DNA of 64,000 bases from Earliella scabrosa (taxonomy: Eukaryota > Basidiomycota > Agaricomycetes > Polyporales > Polyporaceae). Made by a program: the position numbers and the translations under genes. The stretch spans positions 434,001 through 498,000 of the forward strand of contig JABYQQ010000004.1 of the NCBI GenBank assembly GCA_022605405.1, in the 5' to 3' direction. The notes under the pieces were generated by a model. That model did not search any database. It was not told the DNA's origin and worked only from the letters and a program-made list of their open reading frames with translations. This document shows, piece by piece, positions 34,644 to 44,870 of this stretch; the stretch's first letter is position 1; the number at the start of each line of letters is the position of its first letter.

Positions 34644-35086
34644 CTTTTTTTTGAACAACGAACGAACGCTGTCTCAACGGGAACGCCACTCGACGGGACG
34701 TCGACTAAGCCGCCCCCCCCACGACAAGCCTCCCCTGGTCAGGGAGCTACGTAGTCGCCACCGTGTCGCTGCCCCGCGAGATACACACTCGGCGGTTCGT
34801 GCACACGCGTTTTGTCGCCCCGTTTTCCGAACCGTTCCCGTTCGCCACGCTCAACGACGAGGAGTTCGAGGAGTTTCACCGCGCTGACGAGCGCGCGCCT
34901 CGTGAGTTCGACTTGAGCCCACTCAGCAGCTCCCTTCCCTCCCTTTCCTCCCTCTCTTCCCCCTCCGTCTCAACTCGATCCTCACCCTCGCCCGCGCATA
35001 CACCCACACCTCGTCGTCTCTCCACCTCCTCCTCGTCCTCCGCATCGTCCACCCCGCATATAGACACCGCATATACCCTACCCAGC

Positions 35087-38000
35087 ATGTCGCAAGAAGC
35101 TCCCGTCGTCACGCACCACAAGGCTGCACCCACGCTTGGGGACGGCAAGATCACACCCACCGCTCTCAATACGTGGGAGTACGCATGCAAGGCTTTCTTC
35201 CGCCGCAAGGCCATCGCTGCCGACGACCAGGTCGCAGAGGCGGCGGAGGGTTTCCTCAACGAAAGGGTCCGCGACTGGTACATCTGCAACCAAGCACGCC
35301 TGGACGCCATGAAGTGGGCGGACTTTGTGTCCGCGATACGCTCCCGCTTCCTGCCACAGGGGTGGGACGCTGCGATGCGCGCAGATCTACACACTACGTC
35401 AAGGCGCGGACCAAAGCTTCGACGACTTCATCCTCGAAATCGAGAAGTTGAACTCCCGTTTGCAGGGGACCACATCCGCCTCTCAGACGCCGAGATCCGA
35501 TCCCTCGTCTCAGCCAGCGTCGACAAATTCCTCCGCGACGGTTGCATCTCTCCCGCCATCACCACGATTGCCGACTACGGCGATTGGAAGGATGCGATCG
35601 CGCTGCTCGACGCGCAGCGCATGCAGCTCCGTCGCATGGTCCACGCTACCACGTCATCCACGCGTGCGACCTCCAGCCGCTCGACTGGCTCGACTTCGAC
35701 CGCATCAGCGAATGCGTCATCTGGGAAACGCTCTGGCCTGCCCAAGCTTACCGACAAGGAACGCGACCTCCTTCGCGCTCACCAAGGCTGTTTCACCTGC
35801 CGCCAATTCTATGCCGGCCACATCAGCGACGGATGCCCGAATGGCTATCCCAAAGCTGACGGCTACAAGCCGCTCACCGAAGCTGCCGCCGCCGCCGCCC
35901 GTGCCAAGAAGGAGAACATCAAACCCTCCAACCCGACGCGTAAGACCGTCGCCGCCGTCACTGTGGAGGACGACTCCGACCCGGCTGACACCGTCGACCC
36001 CGTGGCCGTCGCCGCGCTCGGATCCTCGCCTCTGGCAGCGACAACCGGGATCCTAGGCACCGGCTCGGACTCGGACATGTGCGTCGCGCCACTGTACGCC
36101 CCCCACACTATCCTCTCTGCGCACGCTCTTTCCCCTTCTGTCGACGCCCCTCCTATTCAGATGCTGATCGACTCCGGTTCTCCAGCAGTACTGATTAGAG
36201 AAGACGTCGCCCAGCGACTCCAGCTACCACGCCGCCAACTCCGAGAACCCTTCCGTCTTGGCAACGCCTGGGGAGCTGGGTCGAAAGAGAGCTCGTCTTA
36301 TGTTAGACTCCGCATCGCGCTTCCGGATTTCTCCTGGACTTCAGTATCCTGTGCCGCCATTGTTGTTCCTTCGCTATGCGCGCCTGTACTTCTCGGTAAA
36401 CCTTTCCTGGAATCCAATCACATCGTCGAAGACCACTCTTCCCGCGTGCTACTACACAAACCAACGATGCGCAACCTCCTCGCCGACGCTCCCCCCAAAC
36501 CTCCTCCCCCAGTCCCACCGAAGCAACGCCGCGAACAGCGCCGACGCGACGAGCAGGCGGAGCGTGACGACGCCCGCCTCGCACATCAGCGCTTCTTGCA
36601 GGAACTGGAGGAGAGAACACGGGCACGTCGAGCAACTGCAGACATGCACACTATCGCTGCTGCCGTCACTACCGCGACCGCGATTCGAGACCGCGTCGAA
36701 TCCTTGGCCTTCCAGGCATCGCTCGACTCCGAGAACGCCACAATGAAGGCTGAGTTCATCGACATGTTCCCGGACGACATACCACACATCGACGAGCTGC
36801 CTACGTCAGTCTATCACCGTTTCGTGTTGAAGAACGCGAACATGGTGATTGCTCGTCGTCAATACGACTGCCCGAAGAAGTACCGCGAAGCTTGGAAGAT
36901 CCTCCTGGAGCAACATATCGCCGCCGGCCGCATCCGGAAGTCCGACAGCCCCTACGCCTCGCCCGCCTTCCTCGTCCCGAAATCGGATCCATCGGCTATG
37001 CCTCGCTGGGTGAACGACTACAGAGTACTGAACGACAATACAGTCCCCGACATGCACCCTCTCCCTCGCATTGACGACATCCTCGCGGACTGCGGCAAGG
37101 GTAAAATCTGGGCTAAGATCGACATGACGAACTCTTTCTTTCAGACCCGCGTTCACCCGGACGACGTCAAGTACACTGCTGTCACGACCCCCTTCGGGCT
37201 TTACGAGTGGACCGTGATGCCTCAGGGGTGTCGGAACGCTCCTGCTACTCACCAACGACGTATGTACGATGCACTCCGACACTACATTGGGCGCATCTGC
37301 CATGTCTACCTAGACGACATCGTCATCTGGTCTCAGACTCTGGACGAACACCGAAAGAACTGTCGAACCATCTTGGAGGCTCTAAGGCGACACAAACTCT
37401 ATTGCTCCGACAAAAAGACGCACCTCTTTCTCACTGAGCTGGACTTCTTGGGTCACCACATCTCTGGGCGCGGCGTGCAGGCCGACCCAAAGAAGGTGGA
37501 GAAGATCGTCAACTGGCCTCGTCCCCGCTCTGCTGCTGACGTCCGCGCCTTCCTGGGACTGGTGCGATACATCGCGAACTACCTGCCGAAACTCGCCGAC
37601 TTCACCGTGGTCCTGACACCCCTCACTACGAAGGAAGTGGAGCACTGCTTCCCGTCCTGGTCACCAGAACATCAAGCGGCCTTTGACGGAATAAAGTCGC
37701 TGGTGACCAGTGGCGAAGTCCTCACCGTCATCGACCACGACTCCCTCGGCAACAATCAGATTTTCGTCTCTTGCGACGCCAGCGACTATCGCACGGGCGC
37801 CATGCTCTCTTTTGGCCCCTCCCTTGAATCAGCTCGCCCTGTTGCTTTCGACTCAATGCAGCTTAGAGCGGCGGAGCTCAACTACCCAGTGCACGAAAAG
37901 GAGCTACTCGCTATCGTCCGCGCTCTGAAGAAGTGGCGTGTGGATCTCCTCGGGGTCCCCTTCACCGTCTACACCGATCACCGGACGCTCGAGAACTTCC

Positions 38001-38416
38001 ATCGCCAAAAGGACCTCTCCAGGCGACAGGCACGGTGGCAAGAATTCTTGTCACAATACGACTTCTCCATCAAGTACATCAAAGGAGAACTCAACATTGC
38101 TGCCGACGTCCTCTCTCGAGCACATCTTGGCGACGAACTGGTTGACCCCACGACTTGCGCTGCCGTTCACGACCTTCGCGACGCCACCCGCACGCTCTGC
38201 CTTGACCTGGACGGCGACACTCCTGTCTGCGCTACTGGTCGTCTTCGTGTCTCGACCGACCCCGCCTGGCTGGACTCGATCCGTGCTGGGTACACGGACG
38301 ACTCCTACTGCCGTAAACTTCGCGATCAGGTCGGCCAGCTGGGAATACGCGAGTCTCATGGGCTACTCTACGTCGGCGATCGCCTCGTGATTCCCCGCGT
38401 TCCAAAGCTTCGCTGA
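35087..38416 (+). CDS. gag-pol of the Ty3 element (truncated by insertion)
   Basis: The frame is open from 34763, but the first ATG suited to a start is 35087 (MSQEAPVVTHHKAAPTLGDG). Gag has the retrotransposon-gag core (LNTWEYACKAFFRRKAIA; NERVRDWYICNQARLDAMKW) and a zinc-knuckle-like CFTCRQFYAGHISDGC. The protease motif is LIDSGSPAVLI, near 36165. Reverse transcriptase has WVNDYRVLNDNTVPDMHPLP, KIDMTNSFFQTRV, MPQGCRNAPATHQRRM and the catalytic YLDDIVIWSQ (about 37309). RNase H has SCDASDYRTGAM and PVHEKELLAIVRALKKWR. The frame stops at 38414-38416, exactly where a second insertion begins. Between about 35393 and 35475 the peptide is out of register with the expected gag sequence, which is open in another frame. 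Confidence 0.9.
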   Translation: MSQEAPVVTHHKAAPTLGDGKITPTALNTWEYACKAFFRRKAIAADDQVAEAAEGFLNERVRDWYICNQARLDAMKWADFVSAIRSRFLPQGWDAAMRADLHTTSRRGPKLRRLHPRNREVELPFAGDHIRLSDAEIRSLVSASVDKFLRDGCISPAITTIADYGDWKDAIALLDAQRMQLRRMVHATTSSTRATSSRSTGSTSTASANASSGKRSGLPKLTDKERDLLRAHQGCFTCRQFYAGHISDGCPNGYPKADGYKPLTEAAAAAARAKKENIKPSNPTRKTVAAVTVEDDSDPADTVDPVAVAALGSSPLAATTGILGTGSDSDMCVAPLYAPHTILSAHALSPSVDAPPIQMLIDSGSPAVLIREDVAQRLQLPRRQLREPFRLGNAWGAGSKESSSYVRLRIALPDFSWTSVSCAAIVVPSLCAPVLLGKPFLESNHIVEDHSSRVLLHKPTMRNLLADAPPKPPPPVPPKQRREQRRRDEQAERDDARLAHQRFLQELEERTRARRATADMHTIAAAVTTATAIRDRVESLAFQASLDSENATMKAEFIDMFPDDIPHIDELPTSVYHRFVLKNANMVIARRQYDCPKKYREAWKILLEQHIAAGRIRKSDSPYASPAFLVPKSDPSAMPRWVNDYRVLNDNTVPDMHPLPRIDDILADCGKGKIWAKIDMTNSFFQTRVHPDDVKYTAVTTPFGLYEWTVMPQGCRNAPATHQRRMYDALRHYIGRICHVYLDDIVIWSQTLDEHRKNCRTILEALRRHKLYCSDKKTHLFLTELDFLGHHISGRGVQADPKKVEKIVNWPRPRSAADVRAFLGLVRYIANYLPKLADFTVVLTPLTTKEVEHCFPSWSPEHQAAFDGIKSLVTSGEVLTVIDHDSLGNNQIFVSCDASDYRTGAMLSFGPSLESARPVAFDSMQLRAAELNYPVHEKELLAIVRALKKWRVDLLGVPFTVYTDHRTLENFHRQKDLSRRQARWQEFLSQYDFSIKYIKGELNIAADVLSRAHLGDELVDPTTCAAVHDLRDATRTLCLDLDGDTPVCATGRLRVSTDPAWLDSIRAGYTDDSYCRKLRDQVGQLGIRESHGLLYVGDRLVIPRVPKLR

Positions 38417-39225
38417 TACGTCAACTGCGAGGCCAAGTGTGAAAAACACCTGAACAACCAGAAGAACAAGAAACAAGAAGGAGGAGTCCAGTCGATTCCC
38501 AGAGAGACTGACGAGCCCGTCGACGAGAGCTACGAGCTCTAACGATGACAACGACCGACGGTCTGCGGTCGAACGGGACGAGATAGAACGTGCTGCGAAG
38601 TACAATGGACGTACGATGGACCGAACGACGGTACGGACGAGCTTGATCGACGGTCGAGAAACGAGGGACGGTCGTGCGAGGACTGAGGAACGGACGACGA
38701 CGAACGGACGGAGTGCGATGACGGACGAGAGGAGTACGACGAGGAGAACCGAGAGACCGGCGACGAAAGACTCGACCGCAACGACGGTCATCACGCGATG
38801 AGATCCGAACTCTGAGGGGGAAAGAATGCTTCTGAGGGAAGGGGGGATGCCCTGCTCTGGTGACCACTACCAGCTGGCCACTACTAAGTACATGGAGAAT
38901 CCTCGGACGACCAATGTGATCGGATCAACCAACCAACTGTCCGACCGGTACCGGCAACCCGTCAACTCCACAGCCGGTCCAGAGACGCTCTGACCGTATC
39001 ACGAGCTACCAACCACTGACCAGTGACCATGTCTCATCAAAAGACAACCTCTGGTGGACTGCGTGCTAGTTGATTGACTGCTTGCATTGATGAGACCGAT
39101 GAACGACGAACGACGAACGACGAACGACGAACGACGAACGACGAACGACGAACGACGAACGACGAACGACGAAGTGAGGTCTTCTTGGCCTGCTTCCATG
39201 TGTGCCCATGCAATGGTGCACTACA
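38414..39225 (+). mobile_element. Nested 812-bp insertion in pol (solo-LTR-like)
   Basis: The pol frame before it ends ...VPKLR and after it resumes EALFRCAHDELGHFGF, which read together as one normal integrase start. The insert begins TGATAC and ends CTACA and is flanked by TCGC (38410-38413, 39226-39229), i.e. TG...CA ends with a 4-bp target duplication. It contains a purine run (GAGGGAAGGGGGGATG, about 38835-38850) and a 7-bp tandem repeat. A solo LTR or a small nonautonomous LTR element are the likely identities; no coding capacity is seen. Confidence 0.65.
39101..39173. repeat. 7-bp tandem repeat (GAACGAC)n
   Basis: About ten perfect copies lie inside the nested insertion. Because 3 x 7 = 21 nt, every frame is open and reads a seven-residue repeat (for example TNDERRT). 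Confidence 0.93.
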
Positions 39226-39229
39226 TCGC

Positions 39230-40570
39230 GAGGCGCTGTTCCGCTGCGCGCATGATGAACTCGGCCACTTCGGGTTCGAGAAGTCCTACGCCAGTTTACG
39301 CGACGTATATTACTGGCCTAACATGCGACGCGAGCTCGACGAACTGTACATCCCCAGCTGCGATCTCTGCCAAAGGAACAAGACGTCCACACGCCGTCCC
39401 GCGGGCCCCCTACATCCCCTACCAGTTCCCCGTGCACGCGGTGACTGCATCGCCATCGACTTCATCGGGCCTCTGCCTGAGGACGGAGGCTTCAACTGCT
39501 TGGCGACCGTCACGGACCGCTCAGGGTCCGACATTAGGCTCATCCCCACCCGAACTGACGTCACCTGCGAAGCATTCGCGGAATCTTTCTTCGACCACTG
39601 GTATTGCGAGAACGGTCTACCTCTGGAGATCGTCAGCGACCGGGATAAACTCTGGGTCTCGGGATTCTGGACGGCCCTACACACACTCACCGGCGTCAAG
39701 GTGAAGATGTCGACCTCCTACCACCCTGAGACCGATGGGTCATCGGAGCGTACCAACAAGACCGTCATCCAAGCGCTCCGTTACCACGTCGCACGTAATC
39801 AGACCGGGTGGCTACGCGCCCTACCGCGGGTGCGATTCGCCATCATGAACACTGTGAATGCGTCCACGAAGTTCTCGCCGTTCCAGCTGCACCTGGGACG
39901 CGCGCCTCGCGTACTTCCACCCCTCTTTGACGACGCTCTTCTTGACACGGAGGAGAACTTCCCGCTGGACGGCAAGGCTGCGAGCGACCTGATCGACCGC
40001 ATCGAGACCGATGTGATGGAGGCCCAGGACAACCTCCATCTCGCGAAGGTCAATCAGGCCCACTATGCCAACGCGTCTCGCGGTCCGGACCCAACCTTCG
40101 CAGTCGGCGACCTCGTTCTCCTATCCACCTTCCACCGTCGCCGCGACTACATGCAGAAGGGAAGCGGTCGAGTCGCGAAATTTATGGTGCGATACGACGG
40201 GCCTTACAAAGTCTCTATCGCACACCCGGAAACCTCTACGTACACCCTCGAGCTCCCCCCATCCATGACCATTTTCCCCACCTTCCACGCTTCCTTATTG
40301 AAACCCTTCTCCCCTAACGACGATACCCTCTTCCCCTTACGCGCACATCCCAGACCCGGACCCATCGTCACTCCCAACGGCGTTGAAGAGTACGAAGTCG
40401 AGCGCATCCTCGACCATCGACGCCGCGGACGCGGCTACCAATTCTTGGTGCGTTGGCGTGGCTGGGGTCCGGGCGACGACCAATGGCTCCCTGGTTCACA
40501 ATGCAAGGACCTCTCCGCTCTTGACGATTACCTACGCGATAACGACTTACACTTACCCACATACACATAG
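39230..40570 (+). CDS. Integrase with C-terminal chromodomain (3' part of pol)
   Basis: This frame continues open upstream into the nested insertion (to 39074), but the true pol sequence starts at 39230. Order: HHCC zinc-binding region (H in DELGHFGF..., C pair in SCDLCQRNK), integrase core with D in IAIDFIGPLPEDGG, D in EIVSDRDKLWVS and E in TDGSSERTNKTV, then the linker with FAVGDLVLLST and GPYKVSIAHPE, and a chromodomain EEYEVERILDHRRRGRGYQF plus LVRWRGWGPGDDQWLP. In this group the chromodomain can bind methylated histone and bias insertion. The stop is at 40568-40570, about 50 bp before the 3' LTR. It has no start codon of its own in the intact element. Confidence 0.9.
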   Translation, partial: EALFRCAHDELGHFGFEKSYASLRDVYYWPNMRRELDELYIPSCDLCQRNKTSTRRPAGPLHPLPVPRARGDCIAIDFIGPLPEDGGFNCLATVTDRSGSDIRLIPTRTDVTCEAFAESFFDHWYCENGLPLEIVSDRDKLWVSGFWTALHTLTGVKVKMSTSYHPETDGSSERTNKTVIQALRYHVARNQTGWLRALPRVRFAIMNTVNASTKFSPFQLHLGRAPRVLPPLFDDALLDTEENFPLDGKAASDLIDRIETDVMEAQDNLHLAKVNQAHYANASRGPDPTFAVGDLVLLSTFHRRRDYMQKGSGRVAKFMVRYDGPYKVSIAHPETSTYTLELPPSMTIFPTFHASLLKPFSPNDDTLFPLRAHPRPGPIVTPNGVEEYEVERILDHRRRGRGYQFLVRWRGWGPGDDQWLPGSQCKDLSALDDYLRDNDLHLPTYT

Positions 40571-40617
40571 TCTGTTCTTCCCTACCCCCCCACTCTTTCC
40601 TTCAGAGTCGGTGAGAG

Positions 40618-40845
40618 TGTAAGGCTGGAGCGCGCACTCCAGCTTACTCATCTATTTGTCGTTATTTGTTCCGAACCACTTTTGCTTCCGCGAACCGTAT
40701 TGCGCTCCTTTACCACTCACGCATCGGACGCAATACAGGTACGCGTACACGCTAGCTACATGTACTTTACCACTCACGCATCGGACGCAATACAGACTTC
40801 GTTCCTGTTCTGTTGTTCGTGAGGTCGGTAGTCACCGACCTTCCA
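40618..40845 (+). repeat. 3' LTR (228 bp) with internal 57-bp duplication
   Basis: Matches the 5' LTR except for 57 extra bases: CTTTACCACTCACGCATCGG... (about 31 bp ending ACGCAATACAG) occurs twice, separated by a 26-bp spacer containing GTACGCGTACACGCTAGC. Followed by CTTGC. Confidence 0.92.
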
Positions 40846-41346
40846 CTTGCACGTCTCCGACTAGAAAATGGTTAGAGGTCGAAGAGGTGCGAGATACCTC
40901 GTACAACTCACCAACTCAATATATATATCGCTCTCCGTTTTGACACCATCGAAGGAGGGCGCCCGAAACCTCTTCTGATCATCCTCGGTAGGGGCTTCGC
41001 CCACCATACGCCCCAGCATGGCCCCCACAGCCATCAGATGAAATCGTGGAGCCATTCCGGCTTCGTTAACGAGACCAGCTCCTAGTGCCTTCCCGGTGTG
41101 TGGTTCGTAAGCGTATGGATTGAAGGAAGTGAGCGACGGTCTCAAAGGCGTCGAATGGTAGGTAGACTGGGTTGGTAAATCTCCGGAGGGAGACGCGGCG
41201 GCGGGTACTGGGCTTGAGTCAGAAAGTCTCGACGGATCAGAAGCAGCGGGGGCTTCCGCGACAAGCCGTTGACCAAGCCCTTCGAGACTGGCAGAAGGCT
41301 GCGGGAAGGGATGAGGAGGGGAAAACACGTCGTCAGCCTCAGCCAT

Positions 41347-42179
41347 GGTGTGCGAAGGTGTTGGAGACAACCACGACGCACTTGTGGGAGAGCCTATGTA
41401 TATAGGGAAGGCGCTTGAATGAATCTCCGACAATCTCTGTCCCTTTGTCCGCTCAATTAGTCTCCGCGACTTCCATGAGGACAGTAGCAATGGGCTTACC
41501 GCGGGAACGGGAACCGTGGCAGTCCAATGGACACGCGTCACACTGACTGGCAATCGATGAGACCAGCACGTTGTAGATAATCGCAGGCTAGGCTCTTGAA
41601 AGAAGAGTACATCCAACGTTGCGACGGGGATGTGCCGTGTTGGCTGACGGTAAGCAGGTAGGCGCTTGGTTCGGTTTGCAACATGCCAAGATTCACATCG
41701 GGTCGCGTAAAGCGCTCATGACTGGCAAGCGCTCTGGCGACTGGAAGTTGCAACGTTAAACGTTGAACGTTGAGTGTCCACATCTGCCAGGGTGAGCAGG
41801 TACCCGTCTGTGTATCAGTTGAATGTATCAATTGCAAGAAGAGGTGATATTTCACGTTCCTGATACAGAAGTTATGCGTTAACATTCGTAGACTCCCATC
41901 AAGGTTTAACCACGACTCGTTCCCAGCCCGCCCCCTGTACGGTATACATTGATTAGTCCATCCACAACGCGCCTAACTGTTTCAGATCAAGATGACGGCC
42001 TAGCCATTTGACTGCGTGACCTTGCGTTATAACTTAGGTTTTCGTCGCTAGGTTGCGATCTCATGTCGCTAGCTTTATTCGGTAATCGTCAACCCTACAT
42101 CTCGAAAATCCCTACGATTTCTTCTGACGGATGCACACGGCCTCATTCACTAAGTTCCCCTCATACACTCCTCCCCTCG
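41347..42179. other. Spacer upstream of FunK1, no supported gene
   Basis: A small imperfect repeat CGTTAAACGTTGAACGTTGA lies at 41753-41772. The minus-strand frame 41538-41885 shows no domain. Confidence 0.5.
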
Positions 42180-43887
42180 TCACGGTGCCGGTGCCTCTGC
42201 CTGGGTCCCCAGATCCTCGTCAAGGAGCACGTCATCGTGGGCACGGAAGCTTGGGGCCATCGAGCCGCCCAATGAGTCGACGAAGTTGTTGAATACGAGC
42301 GAGCCCCCGCCGCGAAAGCGAGACTGAGCCTCGCCGTCGGGAAAGGAGCCGTCTGTCGCAGTGTGGAGGTCCAGCGCTTTGAGGTTCGCACGCTGGAGGT
42401 CGAGAAGGAAACGTGAAACGAGGATGGCCGTAAGGCTGCCGAGGCGTGTCAAGGGCGAACAGAGAGTGTGGGTGGAGAAGGATACGTACTTCTCCGTAAA
42501 AGCGGTGACATAGCTTGCGTTCTGGAACGCGTCGTGGAACTGGGGAGCGGGATGCAGTGTGAGGATGCGAGCAATCGGGTGCATGGGAAGTAGCGGGGTG
42601 CGCACCGAGAGTAGCGTTAGTGCGAGGTGCAGGGCGTTCAGCACCAGGAGGACACTGGAGGGCATCGGTGAGGCACAGTACGGGTCTTCGTTTTGACCAA
42701 ACGGTGACTTACACGAAGTAGATGGTACCTAAGACCCAGGTGGTACGATGAGCGGTAGTGAAGCAGGATGACCACAACATGTTGCCACTTACCATCTCGT
42801 AAGAGGACACTTGAGAGCGTCTGCTCTGTGTTGTAGTGTGCTCCGTACCGCCTGCCCACGGTCGACCAAGTGATCCAGATCAGAATGATGTCCGCACTCA
42901 TGAGGCATGCGCGCGACACAATCACGACTGTTTAAAGGAGCTGTCAATTTGTTGCTGACGAAGGCGTATGGAGCCGCTCACAGCTGCGAAATATGCCCGT
43001 AAGAATAAGCTCTAGTGGGAGGGAGATTGACGGCAGAAACCACTCACATCGTGGTCATTCTGACGTCCACGTCAACCACAACCTCACACGCATTGCCATC
43101 TCCAGGGACCACGATACCTGTCAATCCGAAGGCGTAGTGACTCTGGGAGACAGCGGTGAGTATGCCGAGTTCACCGTGACGGACGAACCACCTGCCATGT
43201 TGATCCCAACGGTTGCGACAGATAGGACGAACACCGATACTGCAGCCATCCAGTTCTTGCTCAACGCGAGAGCACGAAGCGCGGAGAATACTGAAGATGA
43301 TCTGATTAGGATCCGCGTCTAGACTCAGAAGATGGTCGACGTACTTGCCCAGGGAAGATACACGAAGACTGATATCGCGTATCCGACGCTAACCAGTGGC
43401 GCACAGCTACCGTGTAGTCGTTAGCGGCAAGTTCCCGCCATATTGCCGCGAAACAGCGCACCTCTGGAACAGTACGGTGAGCGTGAGTCAGATAATATAG
43501 TATGCTGTAGAGCCCCTTACCTTGACAGGTATCGGTCCGTCCGTGGCCAGCTGGAACACGCAGACAAAGAGGAAATAATATCGGTTGAGGCAAAACAATG
43601 CGGTTGCACCACTGCGTTTGCGCCGCCAGAACAGTGCTACTTCTTCAGTGAAAGTGATGAGATACTCGTATAGAAAGAGGACTAGGTACGAAGAATATCA
43701 GTCAGAAGGCAAGTATAGAGTGAGCTCGAGGAGATGATATTCATACCGCCCGCCGCGATGGAACAGTAGCCGCTAACGGTCCTGTGATGGATGACAGTCA
43801 GCCAAGCAGGAGACGTCAGGGGAGTACACACAGTGCTTGGTGCTCGGCAATGAGCTCGGCATATATATCGACATCGGTTGAAGACAT
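42180..43887 (-). CDS. DUF6533 multi-pass membrane protein, copy C
   Basis: The ATG at 43887 opens MSSTDVDIYAELIAEHQA. Exons join in phase through TVSGYCSIAAG to VLFLYEYLITFTEEVALFW, then SGATALFCLNRYYFLFVCVF, the family hallmark. Downstream exons add membrane helices, including RACLMSADIILIWITWSTV (about 42910-42850). The last exon has LTAILVSRFLLDLQRANLK and a tail with LVFNNFVDSLGGSMA, ending at 42180. It is more distant from copies A and B than they are from each other (different tail). I saw no disabling change in the exons checked. Confidence 0.78.
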
Positions 43888-44835
43888 AGCGGGGATGTGA
43901 GCGGACAGAACGTATGTAGGCAGTTCACAAGCCTGCCCCCTTCGTTATATACGTTCCTCGGGAGATAGGGCATTCGTCCAATAGGAATCGATATCTCTCC
44001 AGATAGTACAAACCGGAGGACTCTTATCACCCTACCCATCCAGCGTGAGCGATGGATTACTGTTGAACATGATCGACTGAGACAGCTCCCATGTGTTGCG
44101 GGGAAGCTTGATGCACAGCGTTCACCATGGTCGGACTTGACGTCGCCTTCCTCGAAAGAAGGGTACAATTGACAACTTGGACATAGTATCTGCACCACCG
44201 CACTCCCACAAGAGCTATTCTGAGTAGAATAATCACAAACATGAAACATCTTGCTCTCAGGAACGACTGGAAGTCTCAGACTCACCGGCTCCGAGGAAGA
44301 TTCCGCGGATGCAGTGGCTTCCAAGGCTGGTCCCATCCATGCCCAATGATCCATGACTTGAAGATGAGAATCGCCTGCATCAAATTAATAGGAGAGCTCT
44401 GTACCTGTCGAGCGTCGGGATTCGGATGAAGTGAGTTCGAGTGTCCAGACCTAGAGGACTTCGCAAGTTCGCACCCGAAGGGATTGTCCGGGAAAACCCG
44501 GCCCGGAATGCTTCCGCATGTAGACGCCTAACATCGTTCGACGTTCATGGGCCCGGAGACCCGCCTCCATATGCATCTGCATCTCGCGTTAGTGCAGGGG
44601 GCCCATGATATGCTATATGCAGGTCATCTCTCATACTGGGGACCACCGACTTCTCAATATGAATATAGAACCGGGCTACGCTCGCGCGCATATGTACTGA
44701 CTTCACTGGTGAAGGCGTGCGCCGCCGCGGAATTCGAGGCAGCGAATAGAACGCGAGTATGACGTCGCGTTGAAGGCGCGTTGAAGACAACGTCAAGAAC
44801 CCAGCGAAACATTGCCACGCTGGTGCGAAGTTTTG
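43888..44835. other. Spacer, no supported gene
   Basis: A minus-strand frame (43773-44354) starting MDHWAWMGP is open but lacks a recognisable domain and overlaps the first exon of DUF6533 copy C. The left inverted-repeat arm begins near 44836. Confidence 0.4.
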
Positions 44836-44870
44836 AGTTGCACGACAACATTAGCGGACAGGCTTCTATT

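Larger units (their letters stand above)
34473..40845 (+). mobile_element. Ty3/gypsy chromovirus LTR retrotransposon
   Basis: Related LTRs (34473-34643 and 40618-40845) both start TGTAAGGCTGGAGCGCGCAC and end CCGACCTTCCA. The flanking 5-bp direct repeat CTTGC (34468-34472 and 40846-40850) is the target duplication. Internal order is gag, protease, reverse transcriptase, RNase H, integrase, chromodomain, i.e. the Ty3 lineage with a chromodomain integrase. I do not recognise a standard primer-binding site after the 5' LTR (a T-run follows) and see no strong polypurine tract before the 3' LTR. Pol is broken by an 812-bp insertion, and gag carries a double frame change, so this copy is probably not autonomous now. 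Confidence 0.95.
31773..41346 (-). pseudogene. FunK1-type protein kinase gene split by a Ty3 element
   Basis: FunK1 is a fungal kinase-like family expanded in mushrooms. Exon 1 is 41346-40912 (MAEADDVFSPPHPFPQ...). Exon 2 starts at 40860, is cut after five codons by the retrotransposon, and resumes at 34467-34092. Exons 3-5 are 34029-33043, 32982-32822 and 32765-31773. Without the insert the phases add up to 988 residues. Family features: SWHHVVVPTEVKFD, QHRTSCHAIYIAHQMCRLLY, FVSTPFDWT, catalytic loop VLHRDISIGNIMID, the DFG-equivalent FLIDWDLS, GTWPFRSALFLL and SDDLESFVHAYRYLALR, then a disordered tail ending KRRA. H-R-D, the Asn five residues on, and the metal-binding Asp (DWD) are intact. 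The 6.4-kb insert should block normal expression unless it is spliced out whole. An ATG inside the 5' LTR (34506) continues in frame into exon 2, so an LTR-started truncated product is conceivable. Confidence 0.85.

Noticed and set aside
39074..39229. Repeat-peptide N-terminus (DERRTTN repeats) as a real integrase start
   Set aside because: This stretch belongs to the nested insertion; the pol sequence joins cleanly at 39230 with the upstream part ending at 38413.
43773..44354. 193-codon minus-strand ORF MDHWAWMGP...
   Set aside because: Overlaps the DUF6533 first exon in another frame and has no domain.
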